Program-made: the position numbers and the translations under genes | In this document: piece by piece, positions 27,561 through 36,539 of the stretch | How positions within the stretch are numbered: position 1 is the stretch's first letter | Layout of the letters: each line of letters opens with the position of its first letter | NCBI GenBank assembly: GCA_934168305.1 | Contig: CAKPNF010000012.1 | Location: 1-39,224 of the forward strand | Length of the DNA stretch: 39,224 bases | Direction of reading: 5' to 3' | Source of the DNA: an uncultured Clostridia bacterium | GTDB lineage: Bacteria; Bacillota; Clostridia; TANB77; CAG-508 | The notes under the pieces: model-generated | What the model saw: the letters and a program-made list of their open reading frames with translations, nothing else | The model's database searches: none | Told to the model about the DNA's origin: nothing

Positions 27561-28664
27561 ATGCGAAAATTACCTCAATATTCTTTTAATGAAGGATTTT
27601 ATATATGGTTTGATATAAACTCTAAAGAAGAATATTATTCAACACCTTTATATATGTATAAAACTGATTTTGACGATGATTTAAAAAATTATAAAAGAAA
27701 AATAATACAAGGAAAAGATTTTTATAAAAATAAACCAAGTAAAAAAAACTCAGCACCAAAGCATCCAGCAACTATTATTTATCCTTTTGCTGAACAGTTT
27801 GGAAGAATTTTAATAAACCTATTAAATGCAGATTTCTCAAACTTTGATAAAGCATATAATACATTTTTTTATTTGTATGGATTTGAATTATTAAAAGAAT
27901 ATGTGCCAGCTAAAGAATTAATAAATACATATAAGTCTGAAGAAGAATTAGTAAAAATAATGAAAAGAGTATATGAAGATAGTTATGGATATTTATCAGA
28001 TATGCAATATAATTTTAGAAAATGTGTGGATTTTGTATATAATTTAAATGGAAATGAAGAATTAAAAAATAGCAAACCAAGTTCAAAATTTATAGCTTCT
28101 TTAGTAACACATCACAATGATGTATATTCATATTCAAGTGAGATAGAAGTTATTTTAGATACATATTCAGATAAATATTTAAAATATGGTGGACAATCAT
28201 TAAATAAGCTAACTGAAGAACTAGATCAGGATGCTTCTTTTATACCAATGACTAATGTTTATACAAGTGAAAAATTAAGTAATATTATTTTTGTGGTATT
28301 AGAACAATTTGTTAAAAATTCTAATTTGCCAATAAAAAAATGTCAGTATTGCAATAGATATTTTATTCCTAAAATTAGACAAGATGAAATATATTGCGAT
28401 TTGCCAAATGAAGATGGAAAAAGTTGTAGAGAAAATGGAGCAAAACAAACATATAAACAAAATTTAGAAAAGATTCCTGCTTTGCTAGAATATAGAAAAG
28501 CTTATCAAAAAAAGTTTATGGAAGTTGCTAGAAGTGATAATAATAAACAATTAAAAAAGGATTTTGATAGTTGGAAAAAAATTGCACAAGGTAAGATAAA
28601 GGATTATAAACAAGGTAAAGTTACAGAAGAAGAATTGTATAAGTGGATGATTAAAACCAAGTAA
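27561..28664 (+). CDS. DUF6076-like protein with C-terminal zinc-binding motif
   Basis: 367 residues. The C-terminal half contains CQYCNRYFIP, then IYCD and CREN followed by a Gly-Ala, a Cys-rich motif that I associate with DUF6076 (name from memory). The N-terminal part is helical. First gene of the plus-strand cargo block of the element, 30 bases before the DUF3644 gene, and likely in one operon with it. GGGGG before the ATG. Function unknown. Confidence 0.65.
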   Translation: MRKLPQYSFNEGFYIWFDINSKEEYYSTPLYMYKTDFDDDLKNYKRKIIQGKDFYKNKPSKKNSAPKHPATIIYPFAEQFGRILINLLNADFSNFDKAYNTFFYLYGFELLKEYVPAKELINTYKSEEELVKIMKRVYEDSYGYLSDMQYNFRKCVDFVYNLNGNEELKNSKPSSKFIASLVTHHNDVYSYSSEIEVILDTYSDKYLKYGGQSLNKLTEELDQDASFIPMTNVYTSEKLSNIIFVVLEQFVKNSNLPIKKCQYCNRYFIPKIRQDEIYCDLPNEDGKSCRENGAKQTYKQNLEKIPALLEYRKAYQKKFMEVARSDNNKQLKKDFDSWKKIAQGKIKDYKQGKVTEEELYKWMIKTK

Positions 28665-28694
28665 AGTTTTAGCAGTTAGGGGGAAGTAACTAAA

Positions 28695-29687
28695 ATGAAA
28701 TCAAATGTAGATGCAATACTTGAGAAATCGATAGCATGTGCAGTTTCGGCAATCGAAATATATAATAAACCTGATTTTAAATATAGAGAGGAAACTTTTT
28801 CTATTTTAATGATTAATGCATGGGAACTTGTATTAAAAGCTAAGAAAATTAAGGATAATAATAACAATATAAAGGTTATATATGCTAAACAAAATATTCC
28901 TAAAAAAATTGGAGGAAAATCAAAACGATGGAAATATAAATTAAATAAAAGAGGATATAAAATTACTTTAGGATTAGAGCAACTTATTTCAGAATTTGAA
29001 AATAGCCCCAATATAGATAAAAGATGTTTAGAAAATATTGAATTACTAAATAACATTAGAAATTCTGCTATTCATTTAATAAATAAGGATAGTGAGCTTT
29101 GTAATATTGTATTTGAAATTGGAAGTGCTAATCTAAAAAATTATATTGAATTTATTATTGAAAATTTTAATAAGGATCTAAGTAAATATAATTTTTATTT
29201 AATGCCTTTATCTTTTTATAATGACTATGAAATTGTAGATAATTTAAAAATACAAGATACTTCTTTAAAATCTAAATTAAAAAGAGATTTACTTGTTTTA
29301 AATTCACAATATAAGTCTGGACCTAACGAAAAATATAGTATTTTATTATCAACCAAAGTTTCATTTACACAAGGGGACACTAGAATAATTACAACAAAAT
29401 TAGGAAAAACAAAAAATGATAGTGATTTTGTAATAAATTTAAGTGATGATGAAATTGATAAGAGATATCCTTTATCATTTAATGAATTGGTCAAAATACT
29501 AAGAAAAAGATATTCTAACTTTAAACAAGACAAAACATTTAATGAATTAAATAAAAAATTTAGGGTAAATGTAAAAAATGCATATCAAAGATTTTTAAAT
29601 AATAAAGAAAAGACCGGAACTTGTAGATGGCAATATAGTTCTAATATTCTTAATGATTTTGATAAATATTACATAAAAAGTAGGTGA
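28695..29687 (+). CDS. DUF3644-like protein with HEPN-type motif
   Basis: 330 residues. The N-terminal region (TFSILMINAWELVLKAKKI, later NIELLNNIRNSAIHL) fits DUF3644, with an R-x4-H motif RNSAIH at residues 122-127 as in HEPN proteins. Its stop overlaps the GTG start of the DUF3800 gene (GTGA), showing tight coupling. HEPN proteins coupled to an RNase H-fold partner on a mobile element suggest a defence or maintenance module; this role is inference. Confidence 0.75.
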   Translation: MKSNVDAILEKSIACAVSAIEIYNKPDFKYREETFSILMINAWELVLKAKKIKDNNNNIKVIYAKQNIPKKIGGKSKRWKYKLNKRGYKITLGLEQLISEFENSPNIDKRCLENIELLNNIRNSAIHLINKDSELCNIVFEIGSANLKNYIEFIIENFNKDLSKYNFYLMPLSFYNDYEIVDNLKIQDTSLKSKLKRDLLVLNSQYKSGPNEKYSILLSTKVSFTQGDTRIITTKLGKTKNDSDFVINLSDDEIDKRYPLSFNELVKILRKRYSNFKQDKTFNELNKKFRVNVKNAYQRFLNNKEKTGTCRWQYSSNILNDFDKYYIKSR

Positions 29688-30364
29688 TTAAGATAAAACG
29701 AAGACTTAATATATTCATTGATGAAAGTGGAGATTTTGGATTTGTAGATGGGAGTTCAGAATTATATGGCGTTTCATTTACAATACACGAAAGTGATGAT
29801 TCTATTTCGAATGATTTAGAATATCTAAATAACAGGTTAAAAAAAGCAAAATATGATGGAATGATACATCTAGCAGATCTAGTGGCTAAAAGAGGTGATT
29901 ATGCACACTTTAATTTGGAGCAGAGAAAGAATATTTTTTGGTCTATATTTTATTTTTCAAAGAGAGTAAAAGTAAAAATACATACAGTTATTATCGACAA
30001 AAGATTTAAAAATAATAGAACCCAATTAAATAGAGAATTAGCACTTGAAATTAGTAAATTTTTTAATGCTATAAGTGATTATATGAATGAGTTTGAAAAA
30101 GTTGTTGTCTATTATGACAATGGACAAGAAGCATTAGGAACTATTATAGATACTTTGTTAATTACTAAAAATAATGTAGAACATCGAATTGAATTTGATC
30201 ACAAAGAAAAAAGATTGTTCCAAGTTTCTGATATGCTAACATTTGTAGATAAAATTGTATATAAGCATGATCATAATATGTCATTAACAAAAGCAGAAAA
30301 ATACTTCTTTAGTGTAAAAGATATTTTGGGTATTATAAGACAATTAAAAAATAAAAGACTATAA
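29684..30364 (+). CDS. DUF3800 protein (RNase H-like fold)
   Basis: 226 residues. Starts with the DUF3800 signature IDESGDFG (D13-E14-S15), has an internal acidic strand VVYYDNGQ and the C-terminal motif LFQVSDMLTF, consistent with an RNase H-like metal centre. GTG start overlapping the previous gene by four bases. Usually found on mobile elements; probable nucleic-acid enzyme of unknown target, acting with the DUF3644 partner. Confidence 0.85.
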   Translation: MIKIKRRLNIFIDESGDFGFVDGSSELYGVSFTIHESDDSISNDLEYLNNRLKKAKYDGMIHLADLVAKRGDYAHFNLEQRKNIFWSIFYFSKRVKVKIHTVIIDKRFKNNRTQLNRELALEISKFFNAISDYMNEFEKVVVYYDNGQEALGTIIDTLLITKNNVEHRIEFDHKEKRLFQVSDMLTFVDKIVYKHDHNMSLTKAEKYFFSVKDILGIIRQLKNKRL

Positions 30365-30395
30365 TAAAAAGCCATTCGTTTGAATGGCTTTTTGC
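30365..30395 (+). terminator. Terminator of the cargo operon
   Basis: AAAAGCCATTC pairs with GAATGGCTTTT across a 4-base loop. A small GACGCT/AGCGTC palindrome follows. Confidence 0.88.
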
Positions 30396-30603
30396 GACGC
30401 TCAGCGTCTACACGGGTTTGGTCCTTGTGAGACCAAAGTAAATAATATTATTTATAATATATATTATTCATTGTTATAATAAAATTATACACTAAATTTT
30501 GAAAAAAGTACATAGTTTTTTCAAAAAAATTGCTAAAATTATTTAAATATGATATAAATATTTTGTAAGCCAAAACATTTTGCAAACATTAGGAGGTAGC
30601 AAT

Positions 30604-30975
30604 ATGATTGAAACAACTAGACTTCCAGAAGAATTTATTGCTGGAATTGGAGAAACGCGGTATCCGTTTGGACCTAAGGTAGAAAAACGTACACTTGAAG
30701 GTATTGATGAAATACAATACCTGTATGTATCACCTTGGACCTCCATCAAGATGCATGGACATGACAATCAATGGGAAGTGTGGGCACGGCTCTCTCACAA
30801 GACAGCTCATGTGTGTCTCAAAGGTGAGGAACACGAGTTGGTAAACAACAGTGGCGCAATGATGATCCTTATGGCAATTAAAGGTCATATTGATTACTCA
30901 TATGATGACCTTGAAGGGCTTTTATGCGATTGGGGATTTACCGTAACACACGGCTCTCTGGTAGTCAATGACTAA
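30604..30975 (+). CDS. Cupin-like cargo protein of foreign composition
   Basis: 123 residues. A motif-like core SIKMHGHDNQWEVW, then AHVCLKGEEHEL and later AIKGH suggests a cupin-type beta barrel with His/Glu metal ligands; no specific family recognised. AGGAGG before the ATG. The gene is clearly richer in GC than its surroundings and contains two in-frame CGG codons (30658-30660 and 30787-30789), otherwise nearly absent here, which points to recent acquisition from a donor with different codon use. Skipping the C of the first would lead to a stop after a few codons. Confidence 0.7.
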   Translation: MIETTRLPEEFIAGIGETRYPFGPKVEKRTLEGIDEIQYLYVSPWTSIKMHGHDNQWEVWARLSHKTAHVCLKGEEHELVNNSGAMMILMAIKGHIDYSYDDLEGLLCDWGFTVTHGSLVVND

Positions 30976-31011
30976 CCGCTCCTAATAACAGGAGACCGAA
31001 AATTCGGACCA

Positions 31012-31044
31012 TATCTGTCACAGCAGCAATGCTGTGACAGATAA
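31012..31044 (+). terminator. Strong hairpin after the cupin-like gene
   Basis: ATCTGTCACAGCA pairs perfectly with TGCTGTGACAGAT across GCAA (13-bp stem). The following T-tract is weak, so it could be a terminator or another structured element. Confidence 0.6.
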
Positions 31045-31052
31045 CTTTATAT

Positions 31053-32276
31053 TTAATACTCTAATTCTTCTTCCTGCTGTTCTTTATCAAATCTGTTTAT
31101 ATTAAGCTGTTTTTCAACATCAAAGTCCATATATGTTTCTCTTTCAAAATCTCTTATTAATGCTTCTTCAGATGGGGCAGAAAACTTATGACAAATCCAA
31201 GTAATAAACTTTTGAACCGTAAATTTAAATCTATCAATAACTTTCTTTAAATAAGTATTTTCTTTTTCTAATTTGTTTATAATCTTTTGGTATTGTTAAT
31301 CTATTTTGTAAGTTTCATCTTCAAATTGTTGCTTTAATTCCTTTTCCTTATTTTCTAATGTTTTTTCTAACTTTTTGCATTTGAATTGTAGATTTACATT
31401 ATCTTCAAGAATTTGAGTATGTTTCTTTTCATATTCTGTTGCTATGTTTATTGTATTAGCTTGTTTTGATAACTCTTTATGAAGTGATATATTTTCATTA
31501 TAAAGTTTATTTATTAAATCATCTTTAGGTTTTATAACTTCATTTTCTATTTTTTCATCTCTATTTAGCATAAGCTTTTTGAAATCTTTTATATCTGGTG
31601 TTTCAGGTAATTCTAATTTGATATTTTTTAATAATTCTTTTGTATTTTCATAATTTGTAATTTTCTTATACTCTTGTATTGAATAATGTTCTCTGTTAGT
31701 TACTTCAACTAATTCTCCTCTTTCTAATTTAAAACCTTTTTCAGAAATATGCTTGAAATAAGCATTTTGTAAATCTCTATAACTATTTTTTCCTCTCCAA
31801 AAATCTCTACAACATACTTTATCAATCTTATTTCCTTCTTTATCTGTTGTATGAACTACTGGAATAAATAACAAGTGCATATGAGGTGTATCTTCATCCA
31901 TATGTACTACTGCTGATATTATATTTTGCTCACCTAAATTTTTGTAATTGCATATAAAGTTATAACTTTCGGTAAAATATCTTTTACTTTCTTCATATCC
32001 TATTTCATCAAAGAATCTTTGGTCAGAAGTAAACACCATTTCACACATTATATTACTATTACTTCTAACTTGACCTTTTAAGTCATATTCTTCTTTTTTC
32101 TTATCAAACTCTTTTATATAACTTAATTCATTTTTCTTTAAATAATAATTTAGTTCGGTTTTACTGCTATCTATATTTTTATTTGAATGATTTTTTGTTT
32201 TTCTTTCATTATGCTTATATGCTCCCATAGCTTGTGCCCTTGTCAATTTTTCATTTCTAATTATGGCATAGCTCAT
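31053..32276 (-). pseudogene. mob: MobV-type relaxase (Mob_Pre), interrupted by an in-frame TAA
   Basis: Relaxase that would nick the element's oriT for mobilization. N-terminus MSYAIIRNEKLTRAQAMGAYKH and HNERKTKNHSNK match the family opening, and the histidine motif HMDEDTPHMHLLFIP (metal site) is intact. The open frame ends at TAA 31298-31296 after 326 codons (TYKID), but the same frame continues without further stops for 80 codons to 31053 with the coiled-coil and C-terminal pattern of full-length Mob proteins (INKLEKENTYLKK, FITWICHKF). So a single nonsense codon removes the tail; the catalytic domain remains. Start ATG at 32276 preferred over GTG at 32306 from family alignment. Upstream DNA holds a series of hairpins. 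Confidence 0.85.
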
Positions 32277-32319
32277 ATATTCTTCTTTGCTCCTTCTTAA
32301 ACTCACGAGATAAGAAATT

Positions 32320-32486
32320 CTTGTCTAACACACTAGACAAGTTTTTTTCAAAACTTATCTGTGTGGCAGGAGATCCTGCACCCTTTCCTAAAAAATAACT
32401 AAAGTATTTTTTAGGATTGACTCAAAATAAACAAGTTATTTTGAGTCAAGTGAAGTTGCACTATAAAGTACACCCTTGCAACTTCA
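32320..32486. other. Candidate oriT: array of five hairpins upstream of the relaxase
   Basis: Five inverted repeats within 170 bases: CTTGTCT/AGACAAG (32320-32341); GCAGG/CCTGC (32366-32379); CCTAAAAAATA/TATTTTTTAGG (32387-32415); a 14-base perfect TTGACTCAAAATAA pair (32417-32449); TGAAGTTGCA/TGCAACTTCA (32451-32486). The array lies between the divergent ends of the mob start and the rep stop, the usual place for a MobV oriT or single-strand origin. Some stems could also terminate the rep transcript. Confidence 0.55.
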
Positions 32487-32501
32487 TATCAGAGCAAATA
32501 T

Positions 32502-33431
32502 CTACGAAGATGCTACTGCATTTTCGCCTGCAAAGTTAGCGTATAAGCTATCAAAAAATCCATCTGGATATTTTCTTTCATATTCACGAGTAGAAATAGC
32601 AGTTTTATTTTGTAATTTTATAGTGCCATTTCCTAAATTATTATATAAGCAAATCATTAAATAATTAGTTATATTTTTGATATTATTACTACTTTTTGCA
32701 ATATCTAATAATTGAATTAAGTTATTTTTATTTATTAAAGCTAGTTTAGATAATATTTTGGAATTAGTAATTATAACACTACCAACTTTTAAAGTATCCG
32801 CATAATATAATCTTTCAATTACATCTTCTAATACAGACTGTTCTTCTTTTGTAAATTCATTCAATTTACATTTCTCTTTTACTTCATCTAACGAAATATA
32901 TTCATCCTTACTTTGAGGATTGATAGAATCAGTATTGATTATATTAGTTTTGATATTATTAGGATTGATTGTAGGTAAAATTTCCGTATCAAGAGGAGTA
33001 TTTTTTACTTCTCCAGAACCGTAATTTTTACTGTTCAAGACTTGTAAATTTTCCTGTTCAATATCAGTGATTATTTCTTCATGTTGAATTTTACCAACAT
33101 AAATTAAATTAGGTTTTCCTAGACCCTGTCTTTTTTCTGCTATTAAGTTTACTTCTAATAGTTGTTTAAATGCTTTTGTAACTGTCTTTTCAGATAAGCA
33201 AAGTTTATTTTGTACTTCTTCTCTTGTGAATATTAAATATACTCTGCCATATTCATCAAACCAATGATTTTTTTGAGATAATGATAATCTATCAAGCAAA
33301 AAAGCATATAATATTTTACTATCTGAATTTAACTTTGTTTTATATAAGTTATTAACAAATAATTCTTGTGGTATTTGATAATAACTATTTTCTAAAATCT
33401 CATTATTTTTATAATAATCTATTTCTTTCAT
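32502..33431 (-). CDS. RepA_N-type replication initiator
   Basis: 309 residues. The N-terminal domain (YYQIPQELFVNNLYKTKLNSDSKILYAFLLDRLSLS, then YLIFTREEVQNKLCLSEKTVTKAFKQL and KRQGLGKPNLIYVG) is the winged-helix RepA_N fold used by Firmicutes plasmids and integrative elements. A low-complexity linker and a C-terminal helical domain follow. ATG at 33431 with AAGGA upstream. On an integrated element this supports replication of the excised circle. The upstream DNA (33470-33560) has repeated TTTTAAAAC/TAGAACT units that could be iterons. Confidence 0.85.
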   Translation of the reverse strand: MKEIDYYKNNEILENSYYQIPQELFVNNLYKTKLNSDSKILYAFLLDRLSLSQKNHWFDEYGRVYLIFTREEVQNKLCLSEKTVTKAFKQLLEVNLIAEKRQGLGKPNLIYVGKIQHEEIITDIEQENLQVLNSKNYGSGEVKNTPLDTEILPTINPNNIKTNIINTDSINPQSKDEYISLDEVKEKCKLNEFTKEEQSVLEDVIERLYYADTLKVGSVIITNSKILSKLALINKNNLIQLLDIAKSSNNIKNITNYLMICLYNNLGNGTIKLQNKTAISTREYERKYPDGFFDSLYANFAGENAVASS

Positions 33432-33587
33432 TCTTGTTCCTTTCCAAGATGAAAGAGCATTTTTAAGTTCTACACAATTTTTTAGAACTTTTTAAAACAT
33501 TTTTTATTGCTTTAAAAAGTTTTTAAAACATAAATTTTAGAACTATTTTAAAACTTTTTATAGAATTTTTGAGAACTGCATAGAAAA

Positions 33588-33621
33588 AGAGTATTAACCA
33601 AAATCTATTGATTAATACTCT
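33588..33621 (-). terminator. Terminator downstream of tRNA-Pro
   Basis: AGAGTATTAA (33588-33597) pairs perfectly with TTAATACTCT (33612-33621); on the minus strand a T-run follows. A second hairpin (GCAATTTT/AAAATTGC, about 33635-33662) lies closer to the tRNA. Confidence 0.7.
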
Positions 33622-33668
33622 TTCAGACTTTTGCAATTTTCTTGAGTTTCCTCAAAATTGCTATCGTA

Positions 33669-33744
33669 TGGTCGAGGTGACAGGGATCGAACCTGCGACC
33701 TCATGGTCCCAAACCACGCGCGCTACCAACTGCGCTACACCTCG
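33669..33744 (-). tRNA. tRNA-Pro (TGG anticodon)
   Basis: 76 nt. Acceptor CGAGGTG/CACCTCG with discriminator A and encoded CCA, anticodon loop TTTGGGA (anticodon TGG), T-loop TTCGATC. Its 3' end faces the mobilizable element and is repeated at 25587. Confidence 0.96.
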
Positions 33745-33935
33745 AAATAAAATAAACTTACTAAACGCTTATATATAATAGCATAATTTTTTAAAATTTG
33801 CAAGGATTTTTAAAAAAATTTAATAAATTTTTTAGAATATCTTGAAAAATATCTCAAAATTCATTATAATATAGTGTATGTGTAGCAAAACATTTTAATA
33901 AATTGCTTTAAAATTTTACTATACAAATTTCATAT

Positions 33936-34287
<352 letters not shown>

Positions 34288-34364
34288 GCAGCAGTAGCTT
34301 AGCTGGATAGAGCACTCGGCTACGAACCGAGAGGTCGGGGATTCGAATTCCTCCTGCTGCACCA
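34288..34364 (+). tRNA. tRNA-Arg (ACG anticodon), reads CGU/CGC/CGA
   Basis: 77 nt. Acceptor GCAGCAG/CTGCTGC, anticodon stem CTCGG/CCGAG with loop CTACGAA, T-loop TTCGAAT, encoded CCA. With inosine at the first anticodon position it reads CGU, CGC and CGA but not CGG, so CGG would need another tRNA. Confidence 0.96.
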
Positions 34365-34370
34365 CAGTTC

Positions 34371-35763
34371 TCAAGCGGATTTGAGAACTTTTATTTTTTT
34401 CTTAGCATAGAATTTTTTCCCCTTATCTTGGGTATTTTTCCCCTGAAATGTTTCTTGATGTACTCTTTCAAATTCTCTTTTCTTTCTTTCTTCTGAAATA
34501 TGAATATAGTAAAAGTCTGTTGTTTCAAACTCTGCGTGTCCCATCAATTCTCTTAAAACTTCTCTATCCATTCCTTTTTCACTCATAAGAGTAGCATAAG
34601 AATGTCTAAAACCATAAACTGTCATATGTTCTAAATCATATTTTTTTATAAATTCTTGTATTTTTTTCTGTAATCTCTCTGGCGTATAAGGTTGTTCTAA
34701 TTGATTAAGAAAAACATAATCTGATTCGTTCCATTTCTTTCCGCGAGATTTATAGTTTTTCTTTTTTTCTTCTTTAATATTTAAAAGCATATCTTTTAAT
34801 CTTTTTGACATTGGTATATTTCTATAACTTTCTTCTGTTTTTAAATCTCCATCTTGATATTTATGTCCTATAATATTCATATCATCATCATATAAAGTTA
34901 TATCTTTAAATGCGTTTTCAACAACTATAATACCTTTATCAAATAATACACATTTCCATTTTAGTCCACATCCGTTCTTCTGGTCTCATACCAGTTTGCA
35001 ATAAAGTAGCAAATAAATATGCAAATTGTCTTTTATCTTTTTCACATATATCAAGCCATACAGCTTGTCTATCTGATGCAAGATATGGTATTTTTGCTTT
35101 TTTTGCTCTTTTCTTTTTAGGAAATTTTAAATTAAAATTTGGTATTTCATTTAATAAATGTCTTTCATCTTTTGCATAAGTTAAAACAGATCGTATTAGC
35201 AAAAACAAATCTTTTGCAAGTCTAGGTGTTTTTTGTCTTTTTTTATTTATATAATCTTCAACAATTTCTTTTGTCATATCTGATAAATGTAAGTCTTTAA
35301 AATCAATCATAACATGATTTTGAATAGTATTTATATAAGTTTCTACCGTTTTTGGACTTATTGTTTTATTAGTATTCGGATTGACCTGTTTTTTTTTCCA
35401 ATTTAGCCACTCTTTAGCCATATTAGGAAATAACATATAATCGCTAGCCAATTCTTCTACTTTTCTTTGTGATTTTTCTTGCTGATATTCCTCAAACTTT
35501 TCTAATTCAGAACTACATTCATCTGAAAAAACTTTTTTGTTATTTGATTTTTTTTGTGCTTCAAAATACACATCAACAATTAATTTACCTAGTCTTTTCT
35601 TTGCTTCATCTTCCGTTTTTGCTGTTCTCGATAATCTAGGGTTTTTATCAACTCCCTCCATAATATTAACTAATTCTAATGTTACTCTGGCCTCAAAACT
35701 ATTTCCCTTTTGTCTAACTGTAACACTTCCTTTTGGTGCTCTTTGTCTATTTATCCTTTCCAT
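34371..35763 (-). CDS. int: Phage-type tyrosine integrase, two frames joined at CGG 34974-34972
   Basis: About 463 residues when joined. N-terminal arm-binding domain (RAPKGSVTVRQKGNSFEARV), SAM-like core-binding domain (MAKEWLNWKKK, SPKTVETYINTI), and catalytic domain with Arg (LLQTGMRPEE), the second Arg in YGFRHSYAT (a Tyr replaces the usual His of H-x-x-R), His (LMGHAEFETT) and Tyr (DFYYIHIS). Zero frame reads GAA-GAA-CGG-ATG and stops ten codons later. Skipping the C at 34974 gives GAA-GAA-GGA-TGT-GGA-CTA, that is TGMRPEEGCGLKW, the normal family sequence, and reads on to 34371. ATG at 35763 with AAAGGAG upstream. It ends 6 bases from the 3' end of tRNA-Arg(ACG), its probable integration site. 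Confidence 0.88.
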
Positions 35764-35868
35764 TTTTACTCCTTTCAAACTCGTAAAAAGAAAATGTAAA
35801 TAGATTTATAATTTAAAAACCTACTTACATTTTATATAATTTTTATAGAAAACACAATGTTGAAAAAA

Positions 35869-36084
35869 TTAATATTTATATTTTCCATATTGACCATAAT
35901 TTTTATCAAACCATTCTTGCAATTTTGCACCATTGATTATTATTTTTCTTTTAAAACGAATTGCTGGGAATCCATTTACTTTAACTAATTTTAGCATTAA
36001 GTTTCTTCCTATTCCTAATTGTTTACGAGCTTCATCTACTGAAATACCAAAACGCAAAGTCTCTTGTTTTTCACTATTATTCAT
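35869..36084 (-). CDS. xis: Excisionase-like HTH_17 protein
   Basis: 71 residues. FGISVDEARKQLGIGRNLMLKLV followed by FPAIRFKRKIIINGAKLQEWF is the excisionase-type winged helix. Start at the ATG at 36084; GGAAG upstream lies inside the preceding gene, whose stop overlaps this start, so the two are coupled. Located just upstream of the integrase, as expected for recombination-directionality factors. Confidence 0.85.
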   Translation of the reverse strand: MNNSEKQETLRFGISVDEARKQLGIGRNLMLKLVKVNGFPAIRFKRKIIINGAKLQEWFDKNYGQYGKYKY

Positions 36085-36295
36085 TTTTATCACTTCCGTT
36101 TTTCATATTTTCTAATTTTTTTCTAGATTTACTCTGTGCATCAGCAATATTTAAAACAATATTTCTAGGATATAACTTAAAGGCTTGTCTCATTTCAATA
36201 CCAAGTGTATCTGGATTTATTTTTTCTGTGTATTTTGAACTTTGCATAAAATCAAGTGTAATTTGTGCATAGGCAACAGCTTCTTTTTTATTCAT
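36077..36295 (-). CDS. Small unknown protein of the integrative element
   Basis: 72 residues, soluble and helical (NKKEAVAYAQITLDFMQSSK, DTLGIEMRQAFKLYPRNIVLNI). No family name recognised; similar small genes sit upstream of xis in Firmicutes elements. Overlaps both neighbours by 8 bases, so it belongs to one translationally coupled cluster. Confidence 0.75.
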   Translation of the reverse strand: MNKKEAVAYAQITLDFMQSSKYTEKINPDTLGIEMRQAFKLYPRNIVLNIADAQSKSRKKLENMKNGSDKNE

Positions 36296-36533
36296 TTATA
36301 ACACCTCCAACAAAAGTTTCAAAAAGTGTTATAACATTGTCCCATTCAATAACAGAGAAAACATTTAATTGTACTTCACATTTTTCTATATATGAATAGT
36401 CTTTTTTAGACCTTATTGAAATTTCTAGTTTTTTGCTATTATCAGCTGTATAGTTAATTTCTGCATATACTTTGTTTTGTTTTTCGTTTAATGTATCTGC
36501 TAATTTTATTATTTTTAATAATTTTTCTTCCAA
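36288..36533 (-). CDS. Small unknown protein of the integrative element
   Basis: 81 residues, TTG start at 36533 with GGAGG 9 bases upstream. Alternating strands (VYAEINYTADNSKKLEISIRS, CEVQLNVFSVIEW) suggest a small alpha/beta domain. It overlaps the next gene by 8 bases. Function unknown. Confidence 0.7.
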   Translation of the reverse strand: MEEKLLKIIKLADTLNEKQNKVYAEINYTADNSKKLEISIRSKKDYSYIEKCEVQLNVFSVIEWDNVITLFETFVGGVINE

Positions 36534-36539
36534 TGGAAA

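Noticed and set aside
30395..30470. Possible tRNA-like sequence after the DUF3800 terminator (GACGCTCAGCGTC ... GGTTTGGTC)
   Set aside because: No cloverleaf with acceptor and T-arm could be built; only a short palindrome is present.
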